Below are positions 54,249-63,324 of a DNA stretch of 64,000 nucleotides, one piece after another (within the stretch, counting starts at the first letter, position 1; the number at the start of each line of letters is the position of its first letter). Under the pieces are notes generated by a model. It ran no database searches and had not been told where the DNA came from. It was given only the letters and a program-made list of their open reading frames with translations. Source of the DNA: an uncultured Lachnospiraceae bacterium (GTDB lineage Bacteria; Bacillota; Clostridia; Lachnospirales; Lachnospiraceae); NCBI GenBank assembly GCA_910578175.1, contig CAJTPF010000001.1, positions 57,828-121,827 of the forward strand, in the 5' to 3' direction. The position numbers and the translations under genes were made by a program.

Positions 54249-56098
54249 ATTTAAGAATGAAAAAAATAATAACCGGATTATTGTTAAGTTTTCTGTTTAT
54301 TGGCTGGAAGCATATAGATGCCATGGCCGGAACGGTAAATATATCCGCAGGCTCCGTGGAGGCTTCCGAAGGAGAGACCGTCAATGTTCCGATTACATTA
54401 ACAGCGGATGCGGTAATGGGTGTTGCGGAGGTTTATATTTCTTACGACAGTGCCCTGTTAGAGTATAACGGCGGAGAAGGAGCCGGAGGCGCTGGTTTGA
54501 TCAAGTATGTTTTTTATGAAATGGATGAAACCGGTAAGGGGAAAACATTTAATATTTCTTTCACTGCTAAAAAAGCGGGAACCTCGGCCATTACCATAGA
54601 CAGCAATACCAGGGTTCTGGAAGATACGGATGGTGAAGTATATATGTCCGTGGCGCCTGTGCCGGGGCAGGTGACCATATCGGCGCCTGCAACTGCCTCT
54701 TCAGACTGTAATTTATCGGGACTTTCGGTATCAGCGGTGCGGTCATCGGGAGACAGCGTTAACGTAGAATTCATACCGGGATTTTCACCGGATGTATTTG
54801 AATATAAGGCAGAACTGGCAGAGGATGTGGAAAGACTGGTGGTATCCACGACTTTATCTGACCAGAATGCGACAACACAGGTATCCGGTACCAGAATAGA
54901 TCCGGGCGATAATAAAACCACGATTACGGTTGTGGCGGAAGACGGAACCAGTCAGACCTATACGCTGTATACCACCCGGGCGGTGGCAGCTACTGCCGCG
55001 CCGGAGGAAACCACTACGGCAGATGTGCCGGGAGAGACGACGCCGGCAGAATCAACGGCGCCGGAAATCGACCGTTCACCGGTTTATATCGAAGCGATCG
55101 GAAAATATATCATTCAGGATACAAATCTCATCACACCGCCGGAAGGATTTGAAGAGAGTACCGCATCTTATGACGGAAGAACCGTCGTATCATTCCGGGG
55201 AATCTCTAAACCACTGGCTTTGCTGTGCCTGGCCGATGATACGGAAGGAACGAATCAGGTATTTTATATATTAAATGAAATCGACGGTTCCATGAACCGG
55301 ATGGTAAATCTCGCAACCAATCAGAAAATATATACGATCATTCCCACAGGTGCAGATTATGCGGGACCGGAAGGATATACAGCCACAACGCTGGAAATCG
55401 GCGGCGAAAATATCAATGCCTGGATAAAAGAAGAGGGCAGTGAATTTTATGTGGTTTATGCCATGAATTATAATGGTGAAACAGCTTTATATGTGTATGA
55501 TAAGAAGGAAGAGACCATGCAGAGGTTTGCACCGGGAAATAAGGCAGACGGAAACGTAGAGGAACCGTCAACGGATGACAGTGCAGTAAAGTCTCTGCAA
55601 AATAAGTATACAAATCTGAAAAAAAGATATGAAGATGACAAAACAACAAAAATAAGGATCATCATAGGCCTTGGGGCCGGCTGTTTCATTTTGCTTCTTT
55701 TATGTATCATTCTTATGTTTAAGGCAAATATAATAAAAGAAGATGATGAAGAAACCGATGAGGAAGATAAGATACTGGGAGGAGACTCCGGACAGGAACT
55801 GAAACTGGATATGGTTGCCCAGGTAAATGAAATGAAAGCGGAAAAACTTGCGGAAAACATAAATGATGTTTTGGAACAGCAGGAAGATTCCGCAGATGAA
55901 ACAACAGGGCAGGAAGAGGAAGAGATGCAGGCCGGCCAGCCGGAATCAAATCATACGGAGGTAACTCGGCCGGAAGGACCGACAGGATCGGAACCGTCCA
56001 AAGCCCGTGTACCGTCAAAGGAACAGACAAAAGAAACGGAAGAAGAGGAACCGTTTGAAATTGAATTTGTAGATCTGGAAGACGGAGATGACAGATAA
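54245..56098 (+). CDS. Membrane-anchored cohesin-domain protein
   Basis: 617 residues. Signal peptide 1-28; a cohesin domain at about 29-150 (TVNISAGSVEASEGETVNVP, MGVAEVYISYDSALLEYNGG, GKTFNISFTAKKAGTSAITI); a cadherin-like sandwich at about 157-250; a Thr/Pro-rich linker; a further beta-rich region at 275-420; one membrane helix at about 470-495 (IIIGLGAGCFILLLLCIILM); and a 120-residue acidic cytoplasmic tail. Cohesins bind dockerins, and the only dockerin in the window is on the gene just upstream. No cellulase or scaffoldin is present. The pair suggests a membrane docking point for a wall hydrolase, with the tail free to signal inside; this is an inference. Confidence 0.85.
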   Translation: MNLRMKKIITGLLLSFLFIGWKHIDAMAGTVNISAGSVEASEGETVNVPITLTADAVMGVAEVYISYDSALLEYNGGEGAGGAGLIKYVFYEMDETGKGKTFNISFTAKKAGTSAITIDSNTRVLEDTDGEVYMSVAPVPGQVTISAPATASSDCNLSGLSVSAVRSSGDSVNVEFIPGFSPDVFEYKAELAEDVERLVVSTTLSDQNATTQVSGTRIDPGDNKTTITVVAEDGTSQTYTLYTTRAVAATAAPEETTTADVPGETTPAESTAPEIDRSPVYIEAIGKYIIQDTNLITPPEGFEESTASYDGRTVVSFRGISKPLALLCLADDTEGTNQVFYILNEIDGSMNRMVNLATNQKIYTIIPTGADYAGPEGYTATTLEIGGENINAWIKEEGSEFYVVYAMNYNGETALYVYDKKEETMQRFAPGNKADGNVEEPSTDDSAVKSLQNKYTNLKKRYEDDKTTKIRIIIGLGAGCFILLLLCIILMFKANIIKEDDEETDEEDKILGGDSGQELKLDMVAQVNEMKAEKLAENINDVLEQQEDSADETTGQEEEEMQAGQPESNHTEVTRPEGPTGSEPSKARVPSKEQTKETEEEEPFEIEFVDLEDGDDR

Positions 56099-56140
56099 AG
56101 ATCCTGTAGATGGAACTATACTTTGAAAGGCAGTGATCAT

Positions 56141-56515
56141 ATGTTAATATCTATTGATTTTAATAGTGATGAAGCAATATATATGCAGGTACGTAATCAG
56201 ATAATTCTTGGTATAGCGGCAGACAGGATCAGGGAAGGAGACGCACTGCCTTCCGTCCGGCAGCTTGCAGACGATATAGGTATCAATATGCATACCGTTA
56301 ATAAAGCGTATGCAGTTTTGAGACAGGAAGGTTTTCTCAAACTGGACCGGCGAAAAGGAGCAGTGGTGGCTTTCGATATCAATAAGATAAAGGCTTTAGA
56401 GGATATGAGGGAAGAAATGATAGTTATTCTTGCAAAGGCCATATGCAGAAATATCAGTGAAGACGAAGCACATCAGATCGTTCACGAAATATATTCGGAA
56501 TTTTTGGAAGAATAA
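56141..56515 (+). CDS. GntR-family regulator, YtrA-like short form
   Basis: 124 residues. A GntR winged helix-turn-helix (YMQVRNQIILGIAADRIREG, LPSVRQLADDIGINMHTVNK) and a short helical C-terminus of about 50 residues, the YtrA type. GAAAGG lies before the ATG at 56141. YtrA proteins usually control a neighbouring ABC transporter; none is here, and clpC follows after 44 nt. Confidence 0.85.
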   Translation: MLISIDFNSDEAIYMQVRNQIILGIAADRIREGDALPSVRQLADDIGINMHTVNKAYAVLRQEGFLKLDRRKGAVVAFDINKIKALEDMREEMIVILAKAICRNISEDEAHQIVHEIYSEFLEE

Positions 56516-56559
56516 GACAATGGATAATAATAGTGGGAGAATTGGAGGCAATATAGCAG

Positions 56560-59037
56560 ATGGAGGAAAGATTTACCCTGAAAGCAAGGCAGGTAATTGA
56601 GCAGTCGGAAATGATAGCGGCGGAATTACAGCACAGTTATATCGGGACAGAGCATATTTTGCTGGGACTGCTTTCCGTGGAGGATACAACGGCGGCTCTT
56701 ATACTGAAAAAATATAAGGTTGATAAAAATAAGGTAATGGAGATGATCGATTCTCTGGTTGCACCGGTAAAGTCCGTGACTGTCTGTGACAGGGAATTAT
56801 TTACGCCGAGAGCACAAAGCGTATTGGATAAAAGTGTCTTATATGCGGAGAAGACCAATGAAAAACTGGCTGGAACCGAGCATATTCTGCTGGCGCTGAT
56901 CCGGGAACGCGAAGGCGTTGCCACAAGACTGATGAATACATTAAGTATTAATTTAAAGGGAATTTACACAGCTATATTTGAAACTATCGGATATGATGTC
57001 CGGCAGTTTGAAAGTGCAGTCGGTTCACAGGAGGGCGGATCTCCCGGCTCCCGGCAGGGTCAAAGCGGAAGGTCCGGAACGAAATCTGCCTTAAACCAGT
57101 TTAGTGTTGACCTGACTGCAAATGTCCGCGAAGGGAAAACCGATCCCGTGATCGGAAGGAATCATGAGATATCAAGAATCATTCAGATTCTGAGCCGCCG
57201 GACCAAAAACAACCCTTGTCTGGTAGGAGAACCGGGAGTGGGAAAAACAGCTATCGTAGAAGCTATCGCGGCAAGGATAGCGGCCGGAGAAGTACCGGAT
57301 TCCATTAAAAACAAGCGTCTGCTGACACTGGATGTGCCGGCTATGGTGGCAGGCTCCAAATACCGCGGTGAATTTGAAGAGCGGATCAAACGGGTGATCG
57401 GTGAAGTTAAAGCGGACGGAAATATATTATTATTTCTGGATGAGATTCATACCATCATTGGAGCCGGAGGAGCAGAAGGTTCCATAGATGCTGCAAATAT
57501 CTTAAAACCGGCCCTTGCAAGAGGAGAACTGCAGCTCATTGGTGCGACGACTTTAAATGAATACAGAAAATATTTTGAAAAAGATGCGGCTCTGGAGCGG
57601 AGGTTCCAGCCGGTAACGGTGGAGGAACCTACCAAAGAAGAGACCATGGAAATCCTTCAGGGAATTAAACAGAAGTATGAAGAATATCATAAGGTCAGGA
57701 TTACGGAAGAAGCCATAGAAGCCGCCGTATCCATGTCGGCCAGATATATCAATGACCGTTTTCTTCCGGATAAAGCCATCGACGTACTGGATGAAGCGGC
57801 TTCAAAGGTTAAGTTAAATATTCCGGCGAAGGAAATAAAGGAAACCGAATTAAAGAATGAGATCCAGCGCCTGGAGGATGGCAAAGTCGAGGCTATACGA
57901 AACCTGAATTTTAAACTTGTTTCTGAATACAAAGAAGAACAGGATACATTCAGGAAAAAACTGGAGCAGCTCCAGTCCGCAACCGGAAAGAAGAAGACGG
58001 AAAAAGACCGGCAACCGGTAGTGGAAGAAAATGATATTGCCGATGTCATTGCATTATGGACCAAGATTCCGGTTGCTAAGATTACGGAAAAGGAGTCCGT
58101 GAAACTGAAAAAACTGAACCGTATTCTGACGAAACGGGTCATTGGACAGAAAGAAGCCGTAGATGCCGTGTCAAATGCCATCCGTAGAGGCAGGGTGGGC
58201 TTAAAAGATCCGAAACGCCCGATCGGTTCCTTTCTGTTTTTAGGACCAACGGGCGTTGGCAAGACAGAGTTATCAAAAGCCCTGGCAGAAGCCGTGTTCG
58301 GAAGCGAAGATTCCATTATTCGTGTAGATATGTCGGAATATATGGAAAAGCACAGCGTATCAAAACTGATCGGCTCGCCGCCGGGATATGTAGGATATGA
58401 TGACGGGGGCCAGTTAAGCGAGCGGGTCCGCCGGAATCCTTATTCGGTAATTTTATTTGACGAAATCGAAAAAGCACATCCGGATGTGTTTAATATCCTG
58501 CTTCAGGTACTGGACGAGGGGCATATTACCGATAATACCGGAAGAAAAGTGGATTTTAAGAATACGGTCATCATTATGACTTCCAATGCGGGGGCCCAGC
58601 GGATCGTAGAACCGAAGATGCTTGGATTTAATTCCAGCAGTGATGAAACCGTGAACTATGAGAAAATGAAAAACGGTGTTATGGAAGAGATCAAGCAGAT
58701 TTTTAAGCCGGAGTTTCTCAACCGTATCGATGAGATCATTGTTTTTCGTTCCCTTCAGAAAGAAGATATGAAACAGATCGTTACGATTATGCTCAATGAA
58801 GTGATCCGGAGGGCAGAAGAACAATTGAATATCGGTCTGGCGGTTACAGCGGCGGCAAAGACCATGCTGGTAGAAGAAAGCTTTGATAAGAAGTACGGTG
58901 CGAGACCTTTGAGAAGAAAGATCCAGTCAGCCATTGAAGACAGACTGGCAGAAGAAATCTTAAACGGAACCGTCAGTTCAGGGGATAAGGTATCCGTAAC
59001 CGTAAGTAATAAAAAATTGGAATTTAAGGTTGGATAG
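56560..59037 (+). CDS. clpC: ATP-dependent Clp protease ATP-binding subunit ClpC
   Basis: 825 residues. Clp-N repeats (1-145), AAA1 with GEPGVGKTAIVEAIAARIA, a middle coiled region (about 410-470), AAA2 with LGPTGVGKTELSKALAEAVF, and a C-terminal D2-small domain. It unfolds proteins for ClpP and solubilises aggregates. In Bacilli it is in an operon with ctsR-mcsA-mcsB; here only a GntR gene precedes it, so control differs. Confidence 0.94.
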   Translation: MEERFTLKARQVIEQSEMIAAELQHSYIGTEHILLGLLSVEDTTAALILKKYKVDKNKVMEMIDSLVAPVKSVTVCDRELFTPRAQSVLDKSVLYAEKTNEKLAGTEHILLALIREREGVATRLMNTLSINLKGIYTAIFETIGYDVRQFESAVGSQEGGSPGSRQGQSGRSGTKSALNQFSVDLTANVREGKTDPVIGRNHEISRIIQILSRRTKNNPCLVGEPGVGKTAIVEAIAARIAAGEVPDSIKNKRLLTLDVPAMVAGSKYRGEFEERIKRVIGEVKADGNILLFLDEIHTIIGAGGAEGSIDAANILKPALARGELQLIGATTLNEYRKYFEKDAALERRFQPVTVEEPTKEETMEILQGIKQKYEEYHKVRITEEAIEAAVSMSARYINDRFLPDKAIDVLDEAASKVKLNIPAKEIKETELKNEIQRLEDGKVEAIRNLNFKLVSEYKEEQDTFRKKLEQLQSATGKKKTEKDRQPVVEENDIADVIALWTKIPVAKITEKESVKLKKLNRILTKRVIGQKEAVDAVSNAIRRGRVGLKDPKRPIGSFLFLGPTGVGKTELSKALAEAVFGSEDSIIRVDMSEYMEKHSVSKLIGSPPGYVGYDDGGQLSERVRRNPYSVILFDEIEKAHPDVFNILLQVLDEGHITDNTGRKVDFKNTVIIMTSNAGAQRIVEPKMLGFNSSSDETVNYEKMKNGVMEEIKQIFKPEFLNRIDEIIVFRSLQKEDMKQIVTIMLNEVIRRAEEQLNIGLAVTAAAKTMLVEESFDKKYGARPLRRKIQSAIEDRLAEEILNGTVSSGDKVSVTVSNKKLEFKVG

Positions 59038-59181
59038 GAAATAGTTATTACAAATAATTAACAAATATGTAAAAATCTTTTTCTTCCATTCTATCTAAAA
59101 TATTGTATACTATTGTTAAAAGATAGCAGACAGGCAGTGGGGGACCACGATAAAATAATAAAAATACCAGGAGGACATAAT

Positions 59182-59595
59182 ATGTCAGTAGTAAATGAAT
59201 TGTTGCGCACGGAAACTGATAACACATTGAGTTTTGGAAATTATGAGTTAGAGCAGAAATCCAAACTTGCCGATTATGAGTATCAGGGTGATGTCTATAA
59301 GGTAAAAACATTTAAGGAGATCACAAAACTGGAACGAAACGGAATGTTTGTTTATGAATCGGTACCGGGAACTGCCGTTACCCATTTTCAGGAAACCGAT
59401 GACAGGATGGAGTTTCAGGTGGAAGGCATGGATGATGCACAGATCACGGTGGAAGCCGAAAACGGTGCGGAATATAAAGTAAATATTGATGGAATCAATG
59501 TAGGAAAAGTGACGGCTAACCTGGGGGGCAAACTGGTATTAAGCGTGGAACTGAATCCCGGAAAAGTCGTACAGGTTGAACTGGTGAAACAGTAA
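59182..59595 (+). CDS. Conserved small protein of unknown function
   Basis: 137 residues. Charged, no signal peptide and no membrane helix. It looks like a small beta-sandwich cytoplasmic protein (YKVKTFKEITKLERNGMFVY, AEYKVNIDGINVGKVTANLG). I recall such proteins labelled endosialidase in some Lachnospiraceae genomes; I see no catalytic motif to support that. AGGAGG lies 7 nt before the ATG at 59182. It stands alone with a weak possible promoter (TATACT at 59106-59111). Confidence 0.7.
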   Translation: MSVVNELLRTETDNTLSFGNYELEQKSKLADYEYQGDVYKVKTFKEITKLERNGMFVYESVPGTAVTHFQETDDRMEFQVEGMDDAQITVEAENGAEYKVNIDGINVGKVTANLGGKLVLSVELNPGKVVQVELVKQ

Positions 59596-59639
59596 ATAAT
59601 TGTTATAAAACCTGTGGATTTTTCGTATTTATATCTCTG

Positions 59640-59738
59640 ATAGAACTTCTGCGGTATTAGCAGGATGATAGTGGCAGCGAAACGAAATTTTGTTTTGCGG
59701 CATGAAATCCGGCGGATATCCGGAAGTTCTATGTTTTT
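59640..59738 (+). ncRNA. Multi-branched hairpin structure with U-run before radA
   Basis: A 10-bp closing stem (ATAGAACTTC 59640-59649, GAAGTTCTAT 59723-59732) surrounds three smaller hairpins: CTGC/GCAG, GCGAAAC/GTTTTGC and TCCGG/CCGGA. A T-rich run follows the closing stem. This reads as a structured RNA ending in a terminator-like form. It may simply be an elaborate terminator of the preceding gene or an attenuator of radA. No known riboswitch class was recognised. Confidence 0.4.
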
Positions 59739-59768
59739 ATTATATGAATATCAGGAAGGAAATTAAAT

Positions 59769-61127
59769 TTGAAAACAAAAGGAAACATATTTTTTTGCAA
59801 AGAATGCGGCTATGAATCTCCGAAGTGGCTGGGGCAATGTCCGGGCTGCCGGGAGTGGAACACGTTTACAGAGGAACCTGCGATAAAAAAAGGAGGTGCC
59901 GCAGTCCGAAAATCCCGTGCTGTCACTGCACCCGCAAGATTGAAGGATATCTCAATGAGCAGTGATGACCGGATGACAACCGGCATCGAAGAACTGGACC
60001 GGGTACTTGGCGGTGGGATTATCCCGGGTTCTTTAATCCTCGTAGGCGGAGATCCGGGAATCGGAAAATCCACGCTGCTTCTGCAGGTATGCCGGAACCT
60101 TTCCGTCAGGAAGCAGAAAGTCCTGTACATATCCGGGGAGGAATCCCTGAAACAGATTAAGCTTCGGGCCACTAGAATCGGAGAATTCGGAGATGATATA
60201 TCTCTGTTATGCGAAACAAATCTTGACGTCATAGAAGACGTCATACGACAGCAGAAACCGGAGATCGTAATCATAGACTCCATTCAGACCATGTATAAAG
60301 AAGACGTCAGTTCGGCGCCGGGAAGTGTCAGTCAGGTCAGGGAATCGACAAATACATTTATGCAGCTGGCAAAGGGTCTGGCAATATCTATTTTTATTGT
60401 GGGGCATGTTACAAAAGAGGGCGTGGTGGCCGGTCCGAGGGTACTGGAGCATATGGTGGATACCGTACTGTACTTTGAAGGCGACAGACATGCTTCATAC
60501 AGAATACTGCGGGGAGTAAAAAACAGATTTGGTTCCACCAACGAAATCGGTGTATTTGAAATGCGGGAGACCGGTCTGAAGGAAGTGAAAAATCCTTCCG
60601 AATATATGTTAAGCGGCAGACCGGAGCAGGCTTCCGGTTCCGTTACCGCATGTTCCATAGAGGGAACGCGGCCGATCCTTATCGAGATTCAGGCGCTGGT
60701 CTGTAAAACAAACTTCGGCCTGCCCCGGCGGACGTCTGCCGGAACCGACTATAACAGGGTGAATCTGCTGATGGCGGTATTGGAAAAGAGACTGGGATTA
60801 CAGTTAAACGAATGCGATGCTTATGTCAATATAGCCGGAGGCATAAAGATCAACGAACCGGCGCTGGATCTGGGAATCATTATGGCGATCGTATCCAGTT
60901 ACAAGGATAAGATCATTGATTCCAAGACCATTGTATTTGGAGAGGTCGGACTGTCCGGTGAGGTACGGGCCGTCAGCATGGCGGAACAGAGGATCATGGA
61001 AGCGGTGAAGCTGGGCTTTAACGAGTGTATCATGCCGGCAGCATCGCTGGAGGGCATGAAAGTACCGGAAGGGATAAAGATCCTTGGGGTGAAAAATGTG
61101 AAGGAGGCTATTGCATATATCAGGTGA
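59769..61127 (+). CDS. radA: DNA repair protein RadA
   Basis: 452 residues from a TTG with AGGAAGG upstream. An N-terminal zinc finger (CKECGYESPKWLGQCPGC), a RecA-like core with Walker A GGDPGIGKSTLL, the RadA motif KNRFGSTNEIGVFEM, and a C-terminal Lon-like domain. It helps branch migration in recombination repair. Confidence 0.95.
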   Translation: MKTKGNIFFCKECGYESPKWLGQCPGCREWNTFTEEPAIKKGGAAVRKSRAVTAPARLKDISMSSDDRMTTGIEELDRVLGGGIIPGSLILVGGDPGIGKSTLLLQVCRNLSVRKQKVLYISGEESLKQIKLRATRIGEFGDDISLLCETNLDVIEDVIRQQKPEIVIIDSIQTMYKEDVSSAPGSVSQVRESTNTFMQLAKGLAISIFIVGHVTKEGVVAGPRVLEHMVDTVLYFEGDRHASYRILRGVKNRFGSTNEIGVFEMRETGLKEVKNPSEYMLSGRPEQASGSVTACSIEGTRPILIEIQALVCKTNFGLPRRTSAGTDYNRVNLLMAVLEKRLGLQLNECDAYVNIAGGIKINEPALDLGIIMAIVSSYKDKIIDSKTIVFGEVGLSGEVRAVSMAEQRIMEAVKLGFNECIMPAASLEGMKVPEGIKILGVKNVKEAIAYIR

Positions 61128-61173
61128 ATCCGATTTACAACTTTTATGCATACTTCCATTTTTAAGCAATCCA

Positions 61174-61182
61174 TGTTATACT
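61174..61182 (+). promoter_or_regulatory. Extended -10 promoter of the chemoreceptor gene
   Basis: TGT-TATACT (61174-61182) is an extended -10; the -35 is weak. About 100 nt of leader follow, including the hairpin at 61201-61237. Confidence 0.5.
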
Positions 61183-61200
61183 TTTAACAAAGTCTGTCAT

Positions 61201-61237
61201 CGCCGGTTTGGATGCGAAGCGTAAGCCTGGTCCGGCG
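61201..61237 (+). repeat. GC-rich hairpin in the chemoreceptor leader
   Basis: CGCCGG (61201-61206) pairs with CCGGCG (61232-61237); inside, TGCG and CGTA form a small stem. The sequence GGATGCGAAGCGTAAGCC looks riboswitch-like but matches no class I can name with confidence. Confidence 0.4.
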
Positions 61238-61287
61238 GCTGAATGGCTTTTATTGTGTAAATTAAAAAGCAAAGGAGAGATAGGAAC

Positions 61288-63324
61288 ATGGCAGGAAAAC
61301 AGGTAGACTCCCATGGGGCACCAATGGTGAAACGAAGCCTTAACCGGAGAATACTGAGAAACACGACGATTAATATTCTGATATTGGTGGTTATATGTTG
61401 TGTGATCATGGCATTTTCCATGCAGTTGCTTGCCAGCAATATTTTGCTTGACAGTCTTCAGCCTATGGCACGGCAGTCAGCTAAGACTGTGGAAGCAAAT
61501 ATCCATATGCTGGCGGATCGAATGATGGCCATTGCCGGAGATTCCAGAATGAATGAGGTATTCGTTGAATCGGGCGAAGCGTCGGAGAACCGTCCGGCGA
61601 CTGAAGAGACATGGGAAAACCGAAAGGCAGTATTGGAAGAAGCAGCAGAAATATATGAACTTTACACGATTGCCCTTTATGATCTAAACGGAGGGCTGGT
61701 TCAGGGGACTGACGGAGCGCTGGAAACACTTGACAGCAGTTTTTTTGCGCTTTTAAAAGAGACGGATAATCTGACTACATTTTCTTCTACTATTTTTGAA
61801 GGAAAACTGGGGATTATGATGGGTATGCCTGTGAAACAGGATGGAGAGACGATCCTGTATGTAGTGGGCATTTATAAATATGACACGCTTAATGATGTGA
61901 TCGGCAGCATCAATATAGGCAGACATGGTATGGCCTATATGGTCAACCGGGAAGGGATCGTGACCGGACATCCGGACCAGTCGGTGGTTCTTGAGGGAAG
62001 TTCACTGTCCCAGCTTAATGATTGTGATGAAGAGACGGTAAGCCGTGTGACCACCGGCGAAACGGGAGCGCTGGAGATTTCCGTGAACGGAGAGAAAATA
62101 CTGGCTGCTTTTTCTCCTATTCGTGGTACACAGTGGTCTTTGGTCGTTCAGATTCCCAAATCGGATTATCATGATGTGATCAGCAGGGCATTGCTGGTGG
62201 CGGTAATGGCTACCATAGGAGGGCTGGTGATCTCCATATTGCTGGTTCTTCAACTGTCCCGTTCCATTTCACGTCCGGTAAAGAACGTAACAAAGCGTAT
62301 GGTGGCCCTTTCTGACGGCGATCTGCATACAGAAGTGGTTCCTGTCCGCACCGGAGATGAACTGGGTATAATGACACAGACGCTGGATGCCACGGTGGAT
62401 AGTGTAAACCGGTACATATCAGATATCCAGCAGGTGCTGACACAGGTTGCCAGCGGTAATTTACGGACTGAGCCACAGATGAACTACAAAGGTGATTTTG
62501 AATTGATCCGGGGCAGTCTGTATACGATTATCCAGTCAATGAATGAAACGATACTGGGATTCCGTGATGCGGCGGTCCGGCTGACAAATATGGCGGAGGA
62601 TCTGAGCGGACAGTCCGGTGAACTGCATCAGGCTTCGCTGGAACAGAATCAGTCTGCAGAAGCACTGGTACATGAGGTGACTTGCGTAAAAGAGCGTCTG
62701 GCTAATGTTACAGAGAGTAGTAATCAGACACGTACCCAGACAGAAGAAATCATCCGCCGTATTCAAAATGCAAACAGCCAGATGGCGAAACTGTCGCTGG
62801 CGATGGAAGATATCAGTTCAAATGCAAGAGAGATCACAAAAATTGCGCAGGATATTGAGGGCATTGCATTCCAGACCAATCTTCTGGCCTTGAACGCTTC
62901 TGTAGAGGCGGCTCATGCAGGATCCGCCGGACAGGGATTCGCTGTAGTTGCGGAACAGGTTAAGCAACTGGCTGCCCAGAGCGCCAAGGCAGCTCAGAGA
63001 GCTACGGATATGGTGAAGAACACAGGGGCCATTATTCAGACCGGTGTGGAACTGACTGCCGATACGGCCGACTCTCTCAATGCCATTTCTGATTTTTCGT
63101 CACAGATCAGTATGATCTCGGATCGGCTGGCAGTGGCGGTAGAAGGTCAGGAGAGCGCTCTGGCTGTAATGGAGGAAAGGATTGAGGCTATTTCCGGTAT
63201 AGCGGACCGGAATCTGCAAAGCGCAGAGGGAACAGAAAAGTCTAGCGGAATGCTGGCAAGGGAAGCGGAAGCGCTTCAGTCCCAGGTGCAAAAATTTGCT
63301 TTGAAGGAGGGGAATGACAGATGA
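61288..63324 (+). CDS. Methyl-accepting chemotaxis protein with dCache domain
   Basis: 678 residues. First membrane helix at 30-55, an extracellular double-Cache-type domain at about 57-290 (GIMMGMPVKQDGETILYVVG, GRHGMAYMVNREGIVTGHPD), a second helix at about 295-315, HAMP at 318-370, and a C-terminal signalling domain with the hairpin tip around IAFQTNLLALNASVEAAHAG. It senses a small molecule outside and controls CheA inside. AAAGGAG lies upstream. The next gene, a lipoprotein, overlaps its stop. Confidence 0.93.
   Translation: MAGKQVDSHGAPMVKRSLNRRILRNTTINILILVVICCVIMAFSMQLLASNILLDSLQPMARQSAKTVEANIHMLADRMMAIAGDSRMNEVFVESGEASENRPATEETWENRKAVLEEAAEIYELYTIALYDLNGGLVQGTDGALETLDSSFFALLKETDNLTTFSSTIFEGKLGIMMGMPVKQDGETILYVVGIYKYDTLNDVIGSINIGRHGMAYMVNREGIVTGHPDQSVVLEGSSLSQLNDCDEETVSRVTTGETGALEISVNGEKILAAFSPIRGTQWSLVVQIPKSDYHDVISRALLVAVMATIGGLVISILLVLQLSRSISRPVKNVTKRMVALSDGDLHTEVVPVRTGDELGIMTQTLDATVDSVNRYISDIQQVLTQVASGNLRTEPQMNYKGDFELIRGSLYTIIQSMNETILGFRDAAVRLTNMAEDLSGQSGELHQASLEQNQSAEALVHEVTCVKERLANVTESSNQTRTQTEEIIRRIQNANSQMAKLSLAMEDISSNAREITKIAQDIEGIAFQTNLLALNASVEAAHAGSAGQGFAVVAEQVKQLAAQSAKAAQRATDMVKNTGAIIQTGVELTADTADSLNAISDFSSQISMISDRLAVAVEGQESALAVMEERIEAISGIADRNLQSAEGTEKSSGMLAREAEALQSQVQKFALKEGNDR

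Noticed and set aside
57687..58316. 209-codon minus-strand ORF inside clpC
   Set aside because: Shadow of the AAA domains of clpC, Ser/Phe-rich and without start signals.
61190..61287. c-di-GMP riboswitch before the chemoreceptor gene
   Set aside because: The conserved GEMM segments and their order are not found; only a GC-rich hairpin remains.
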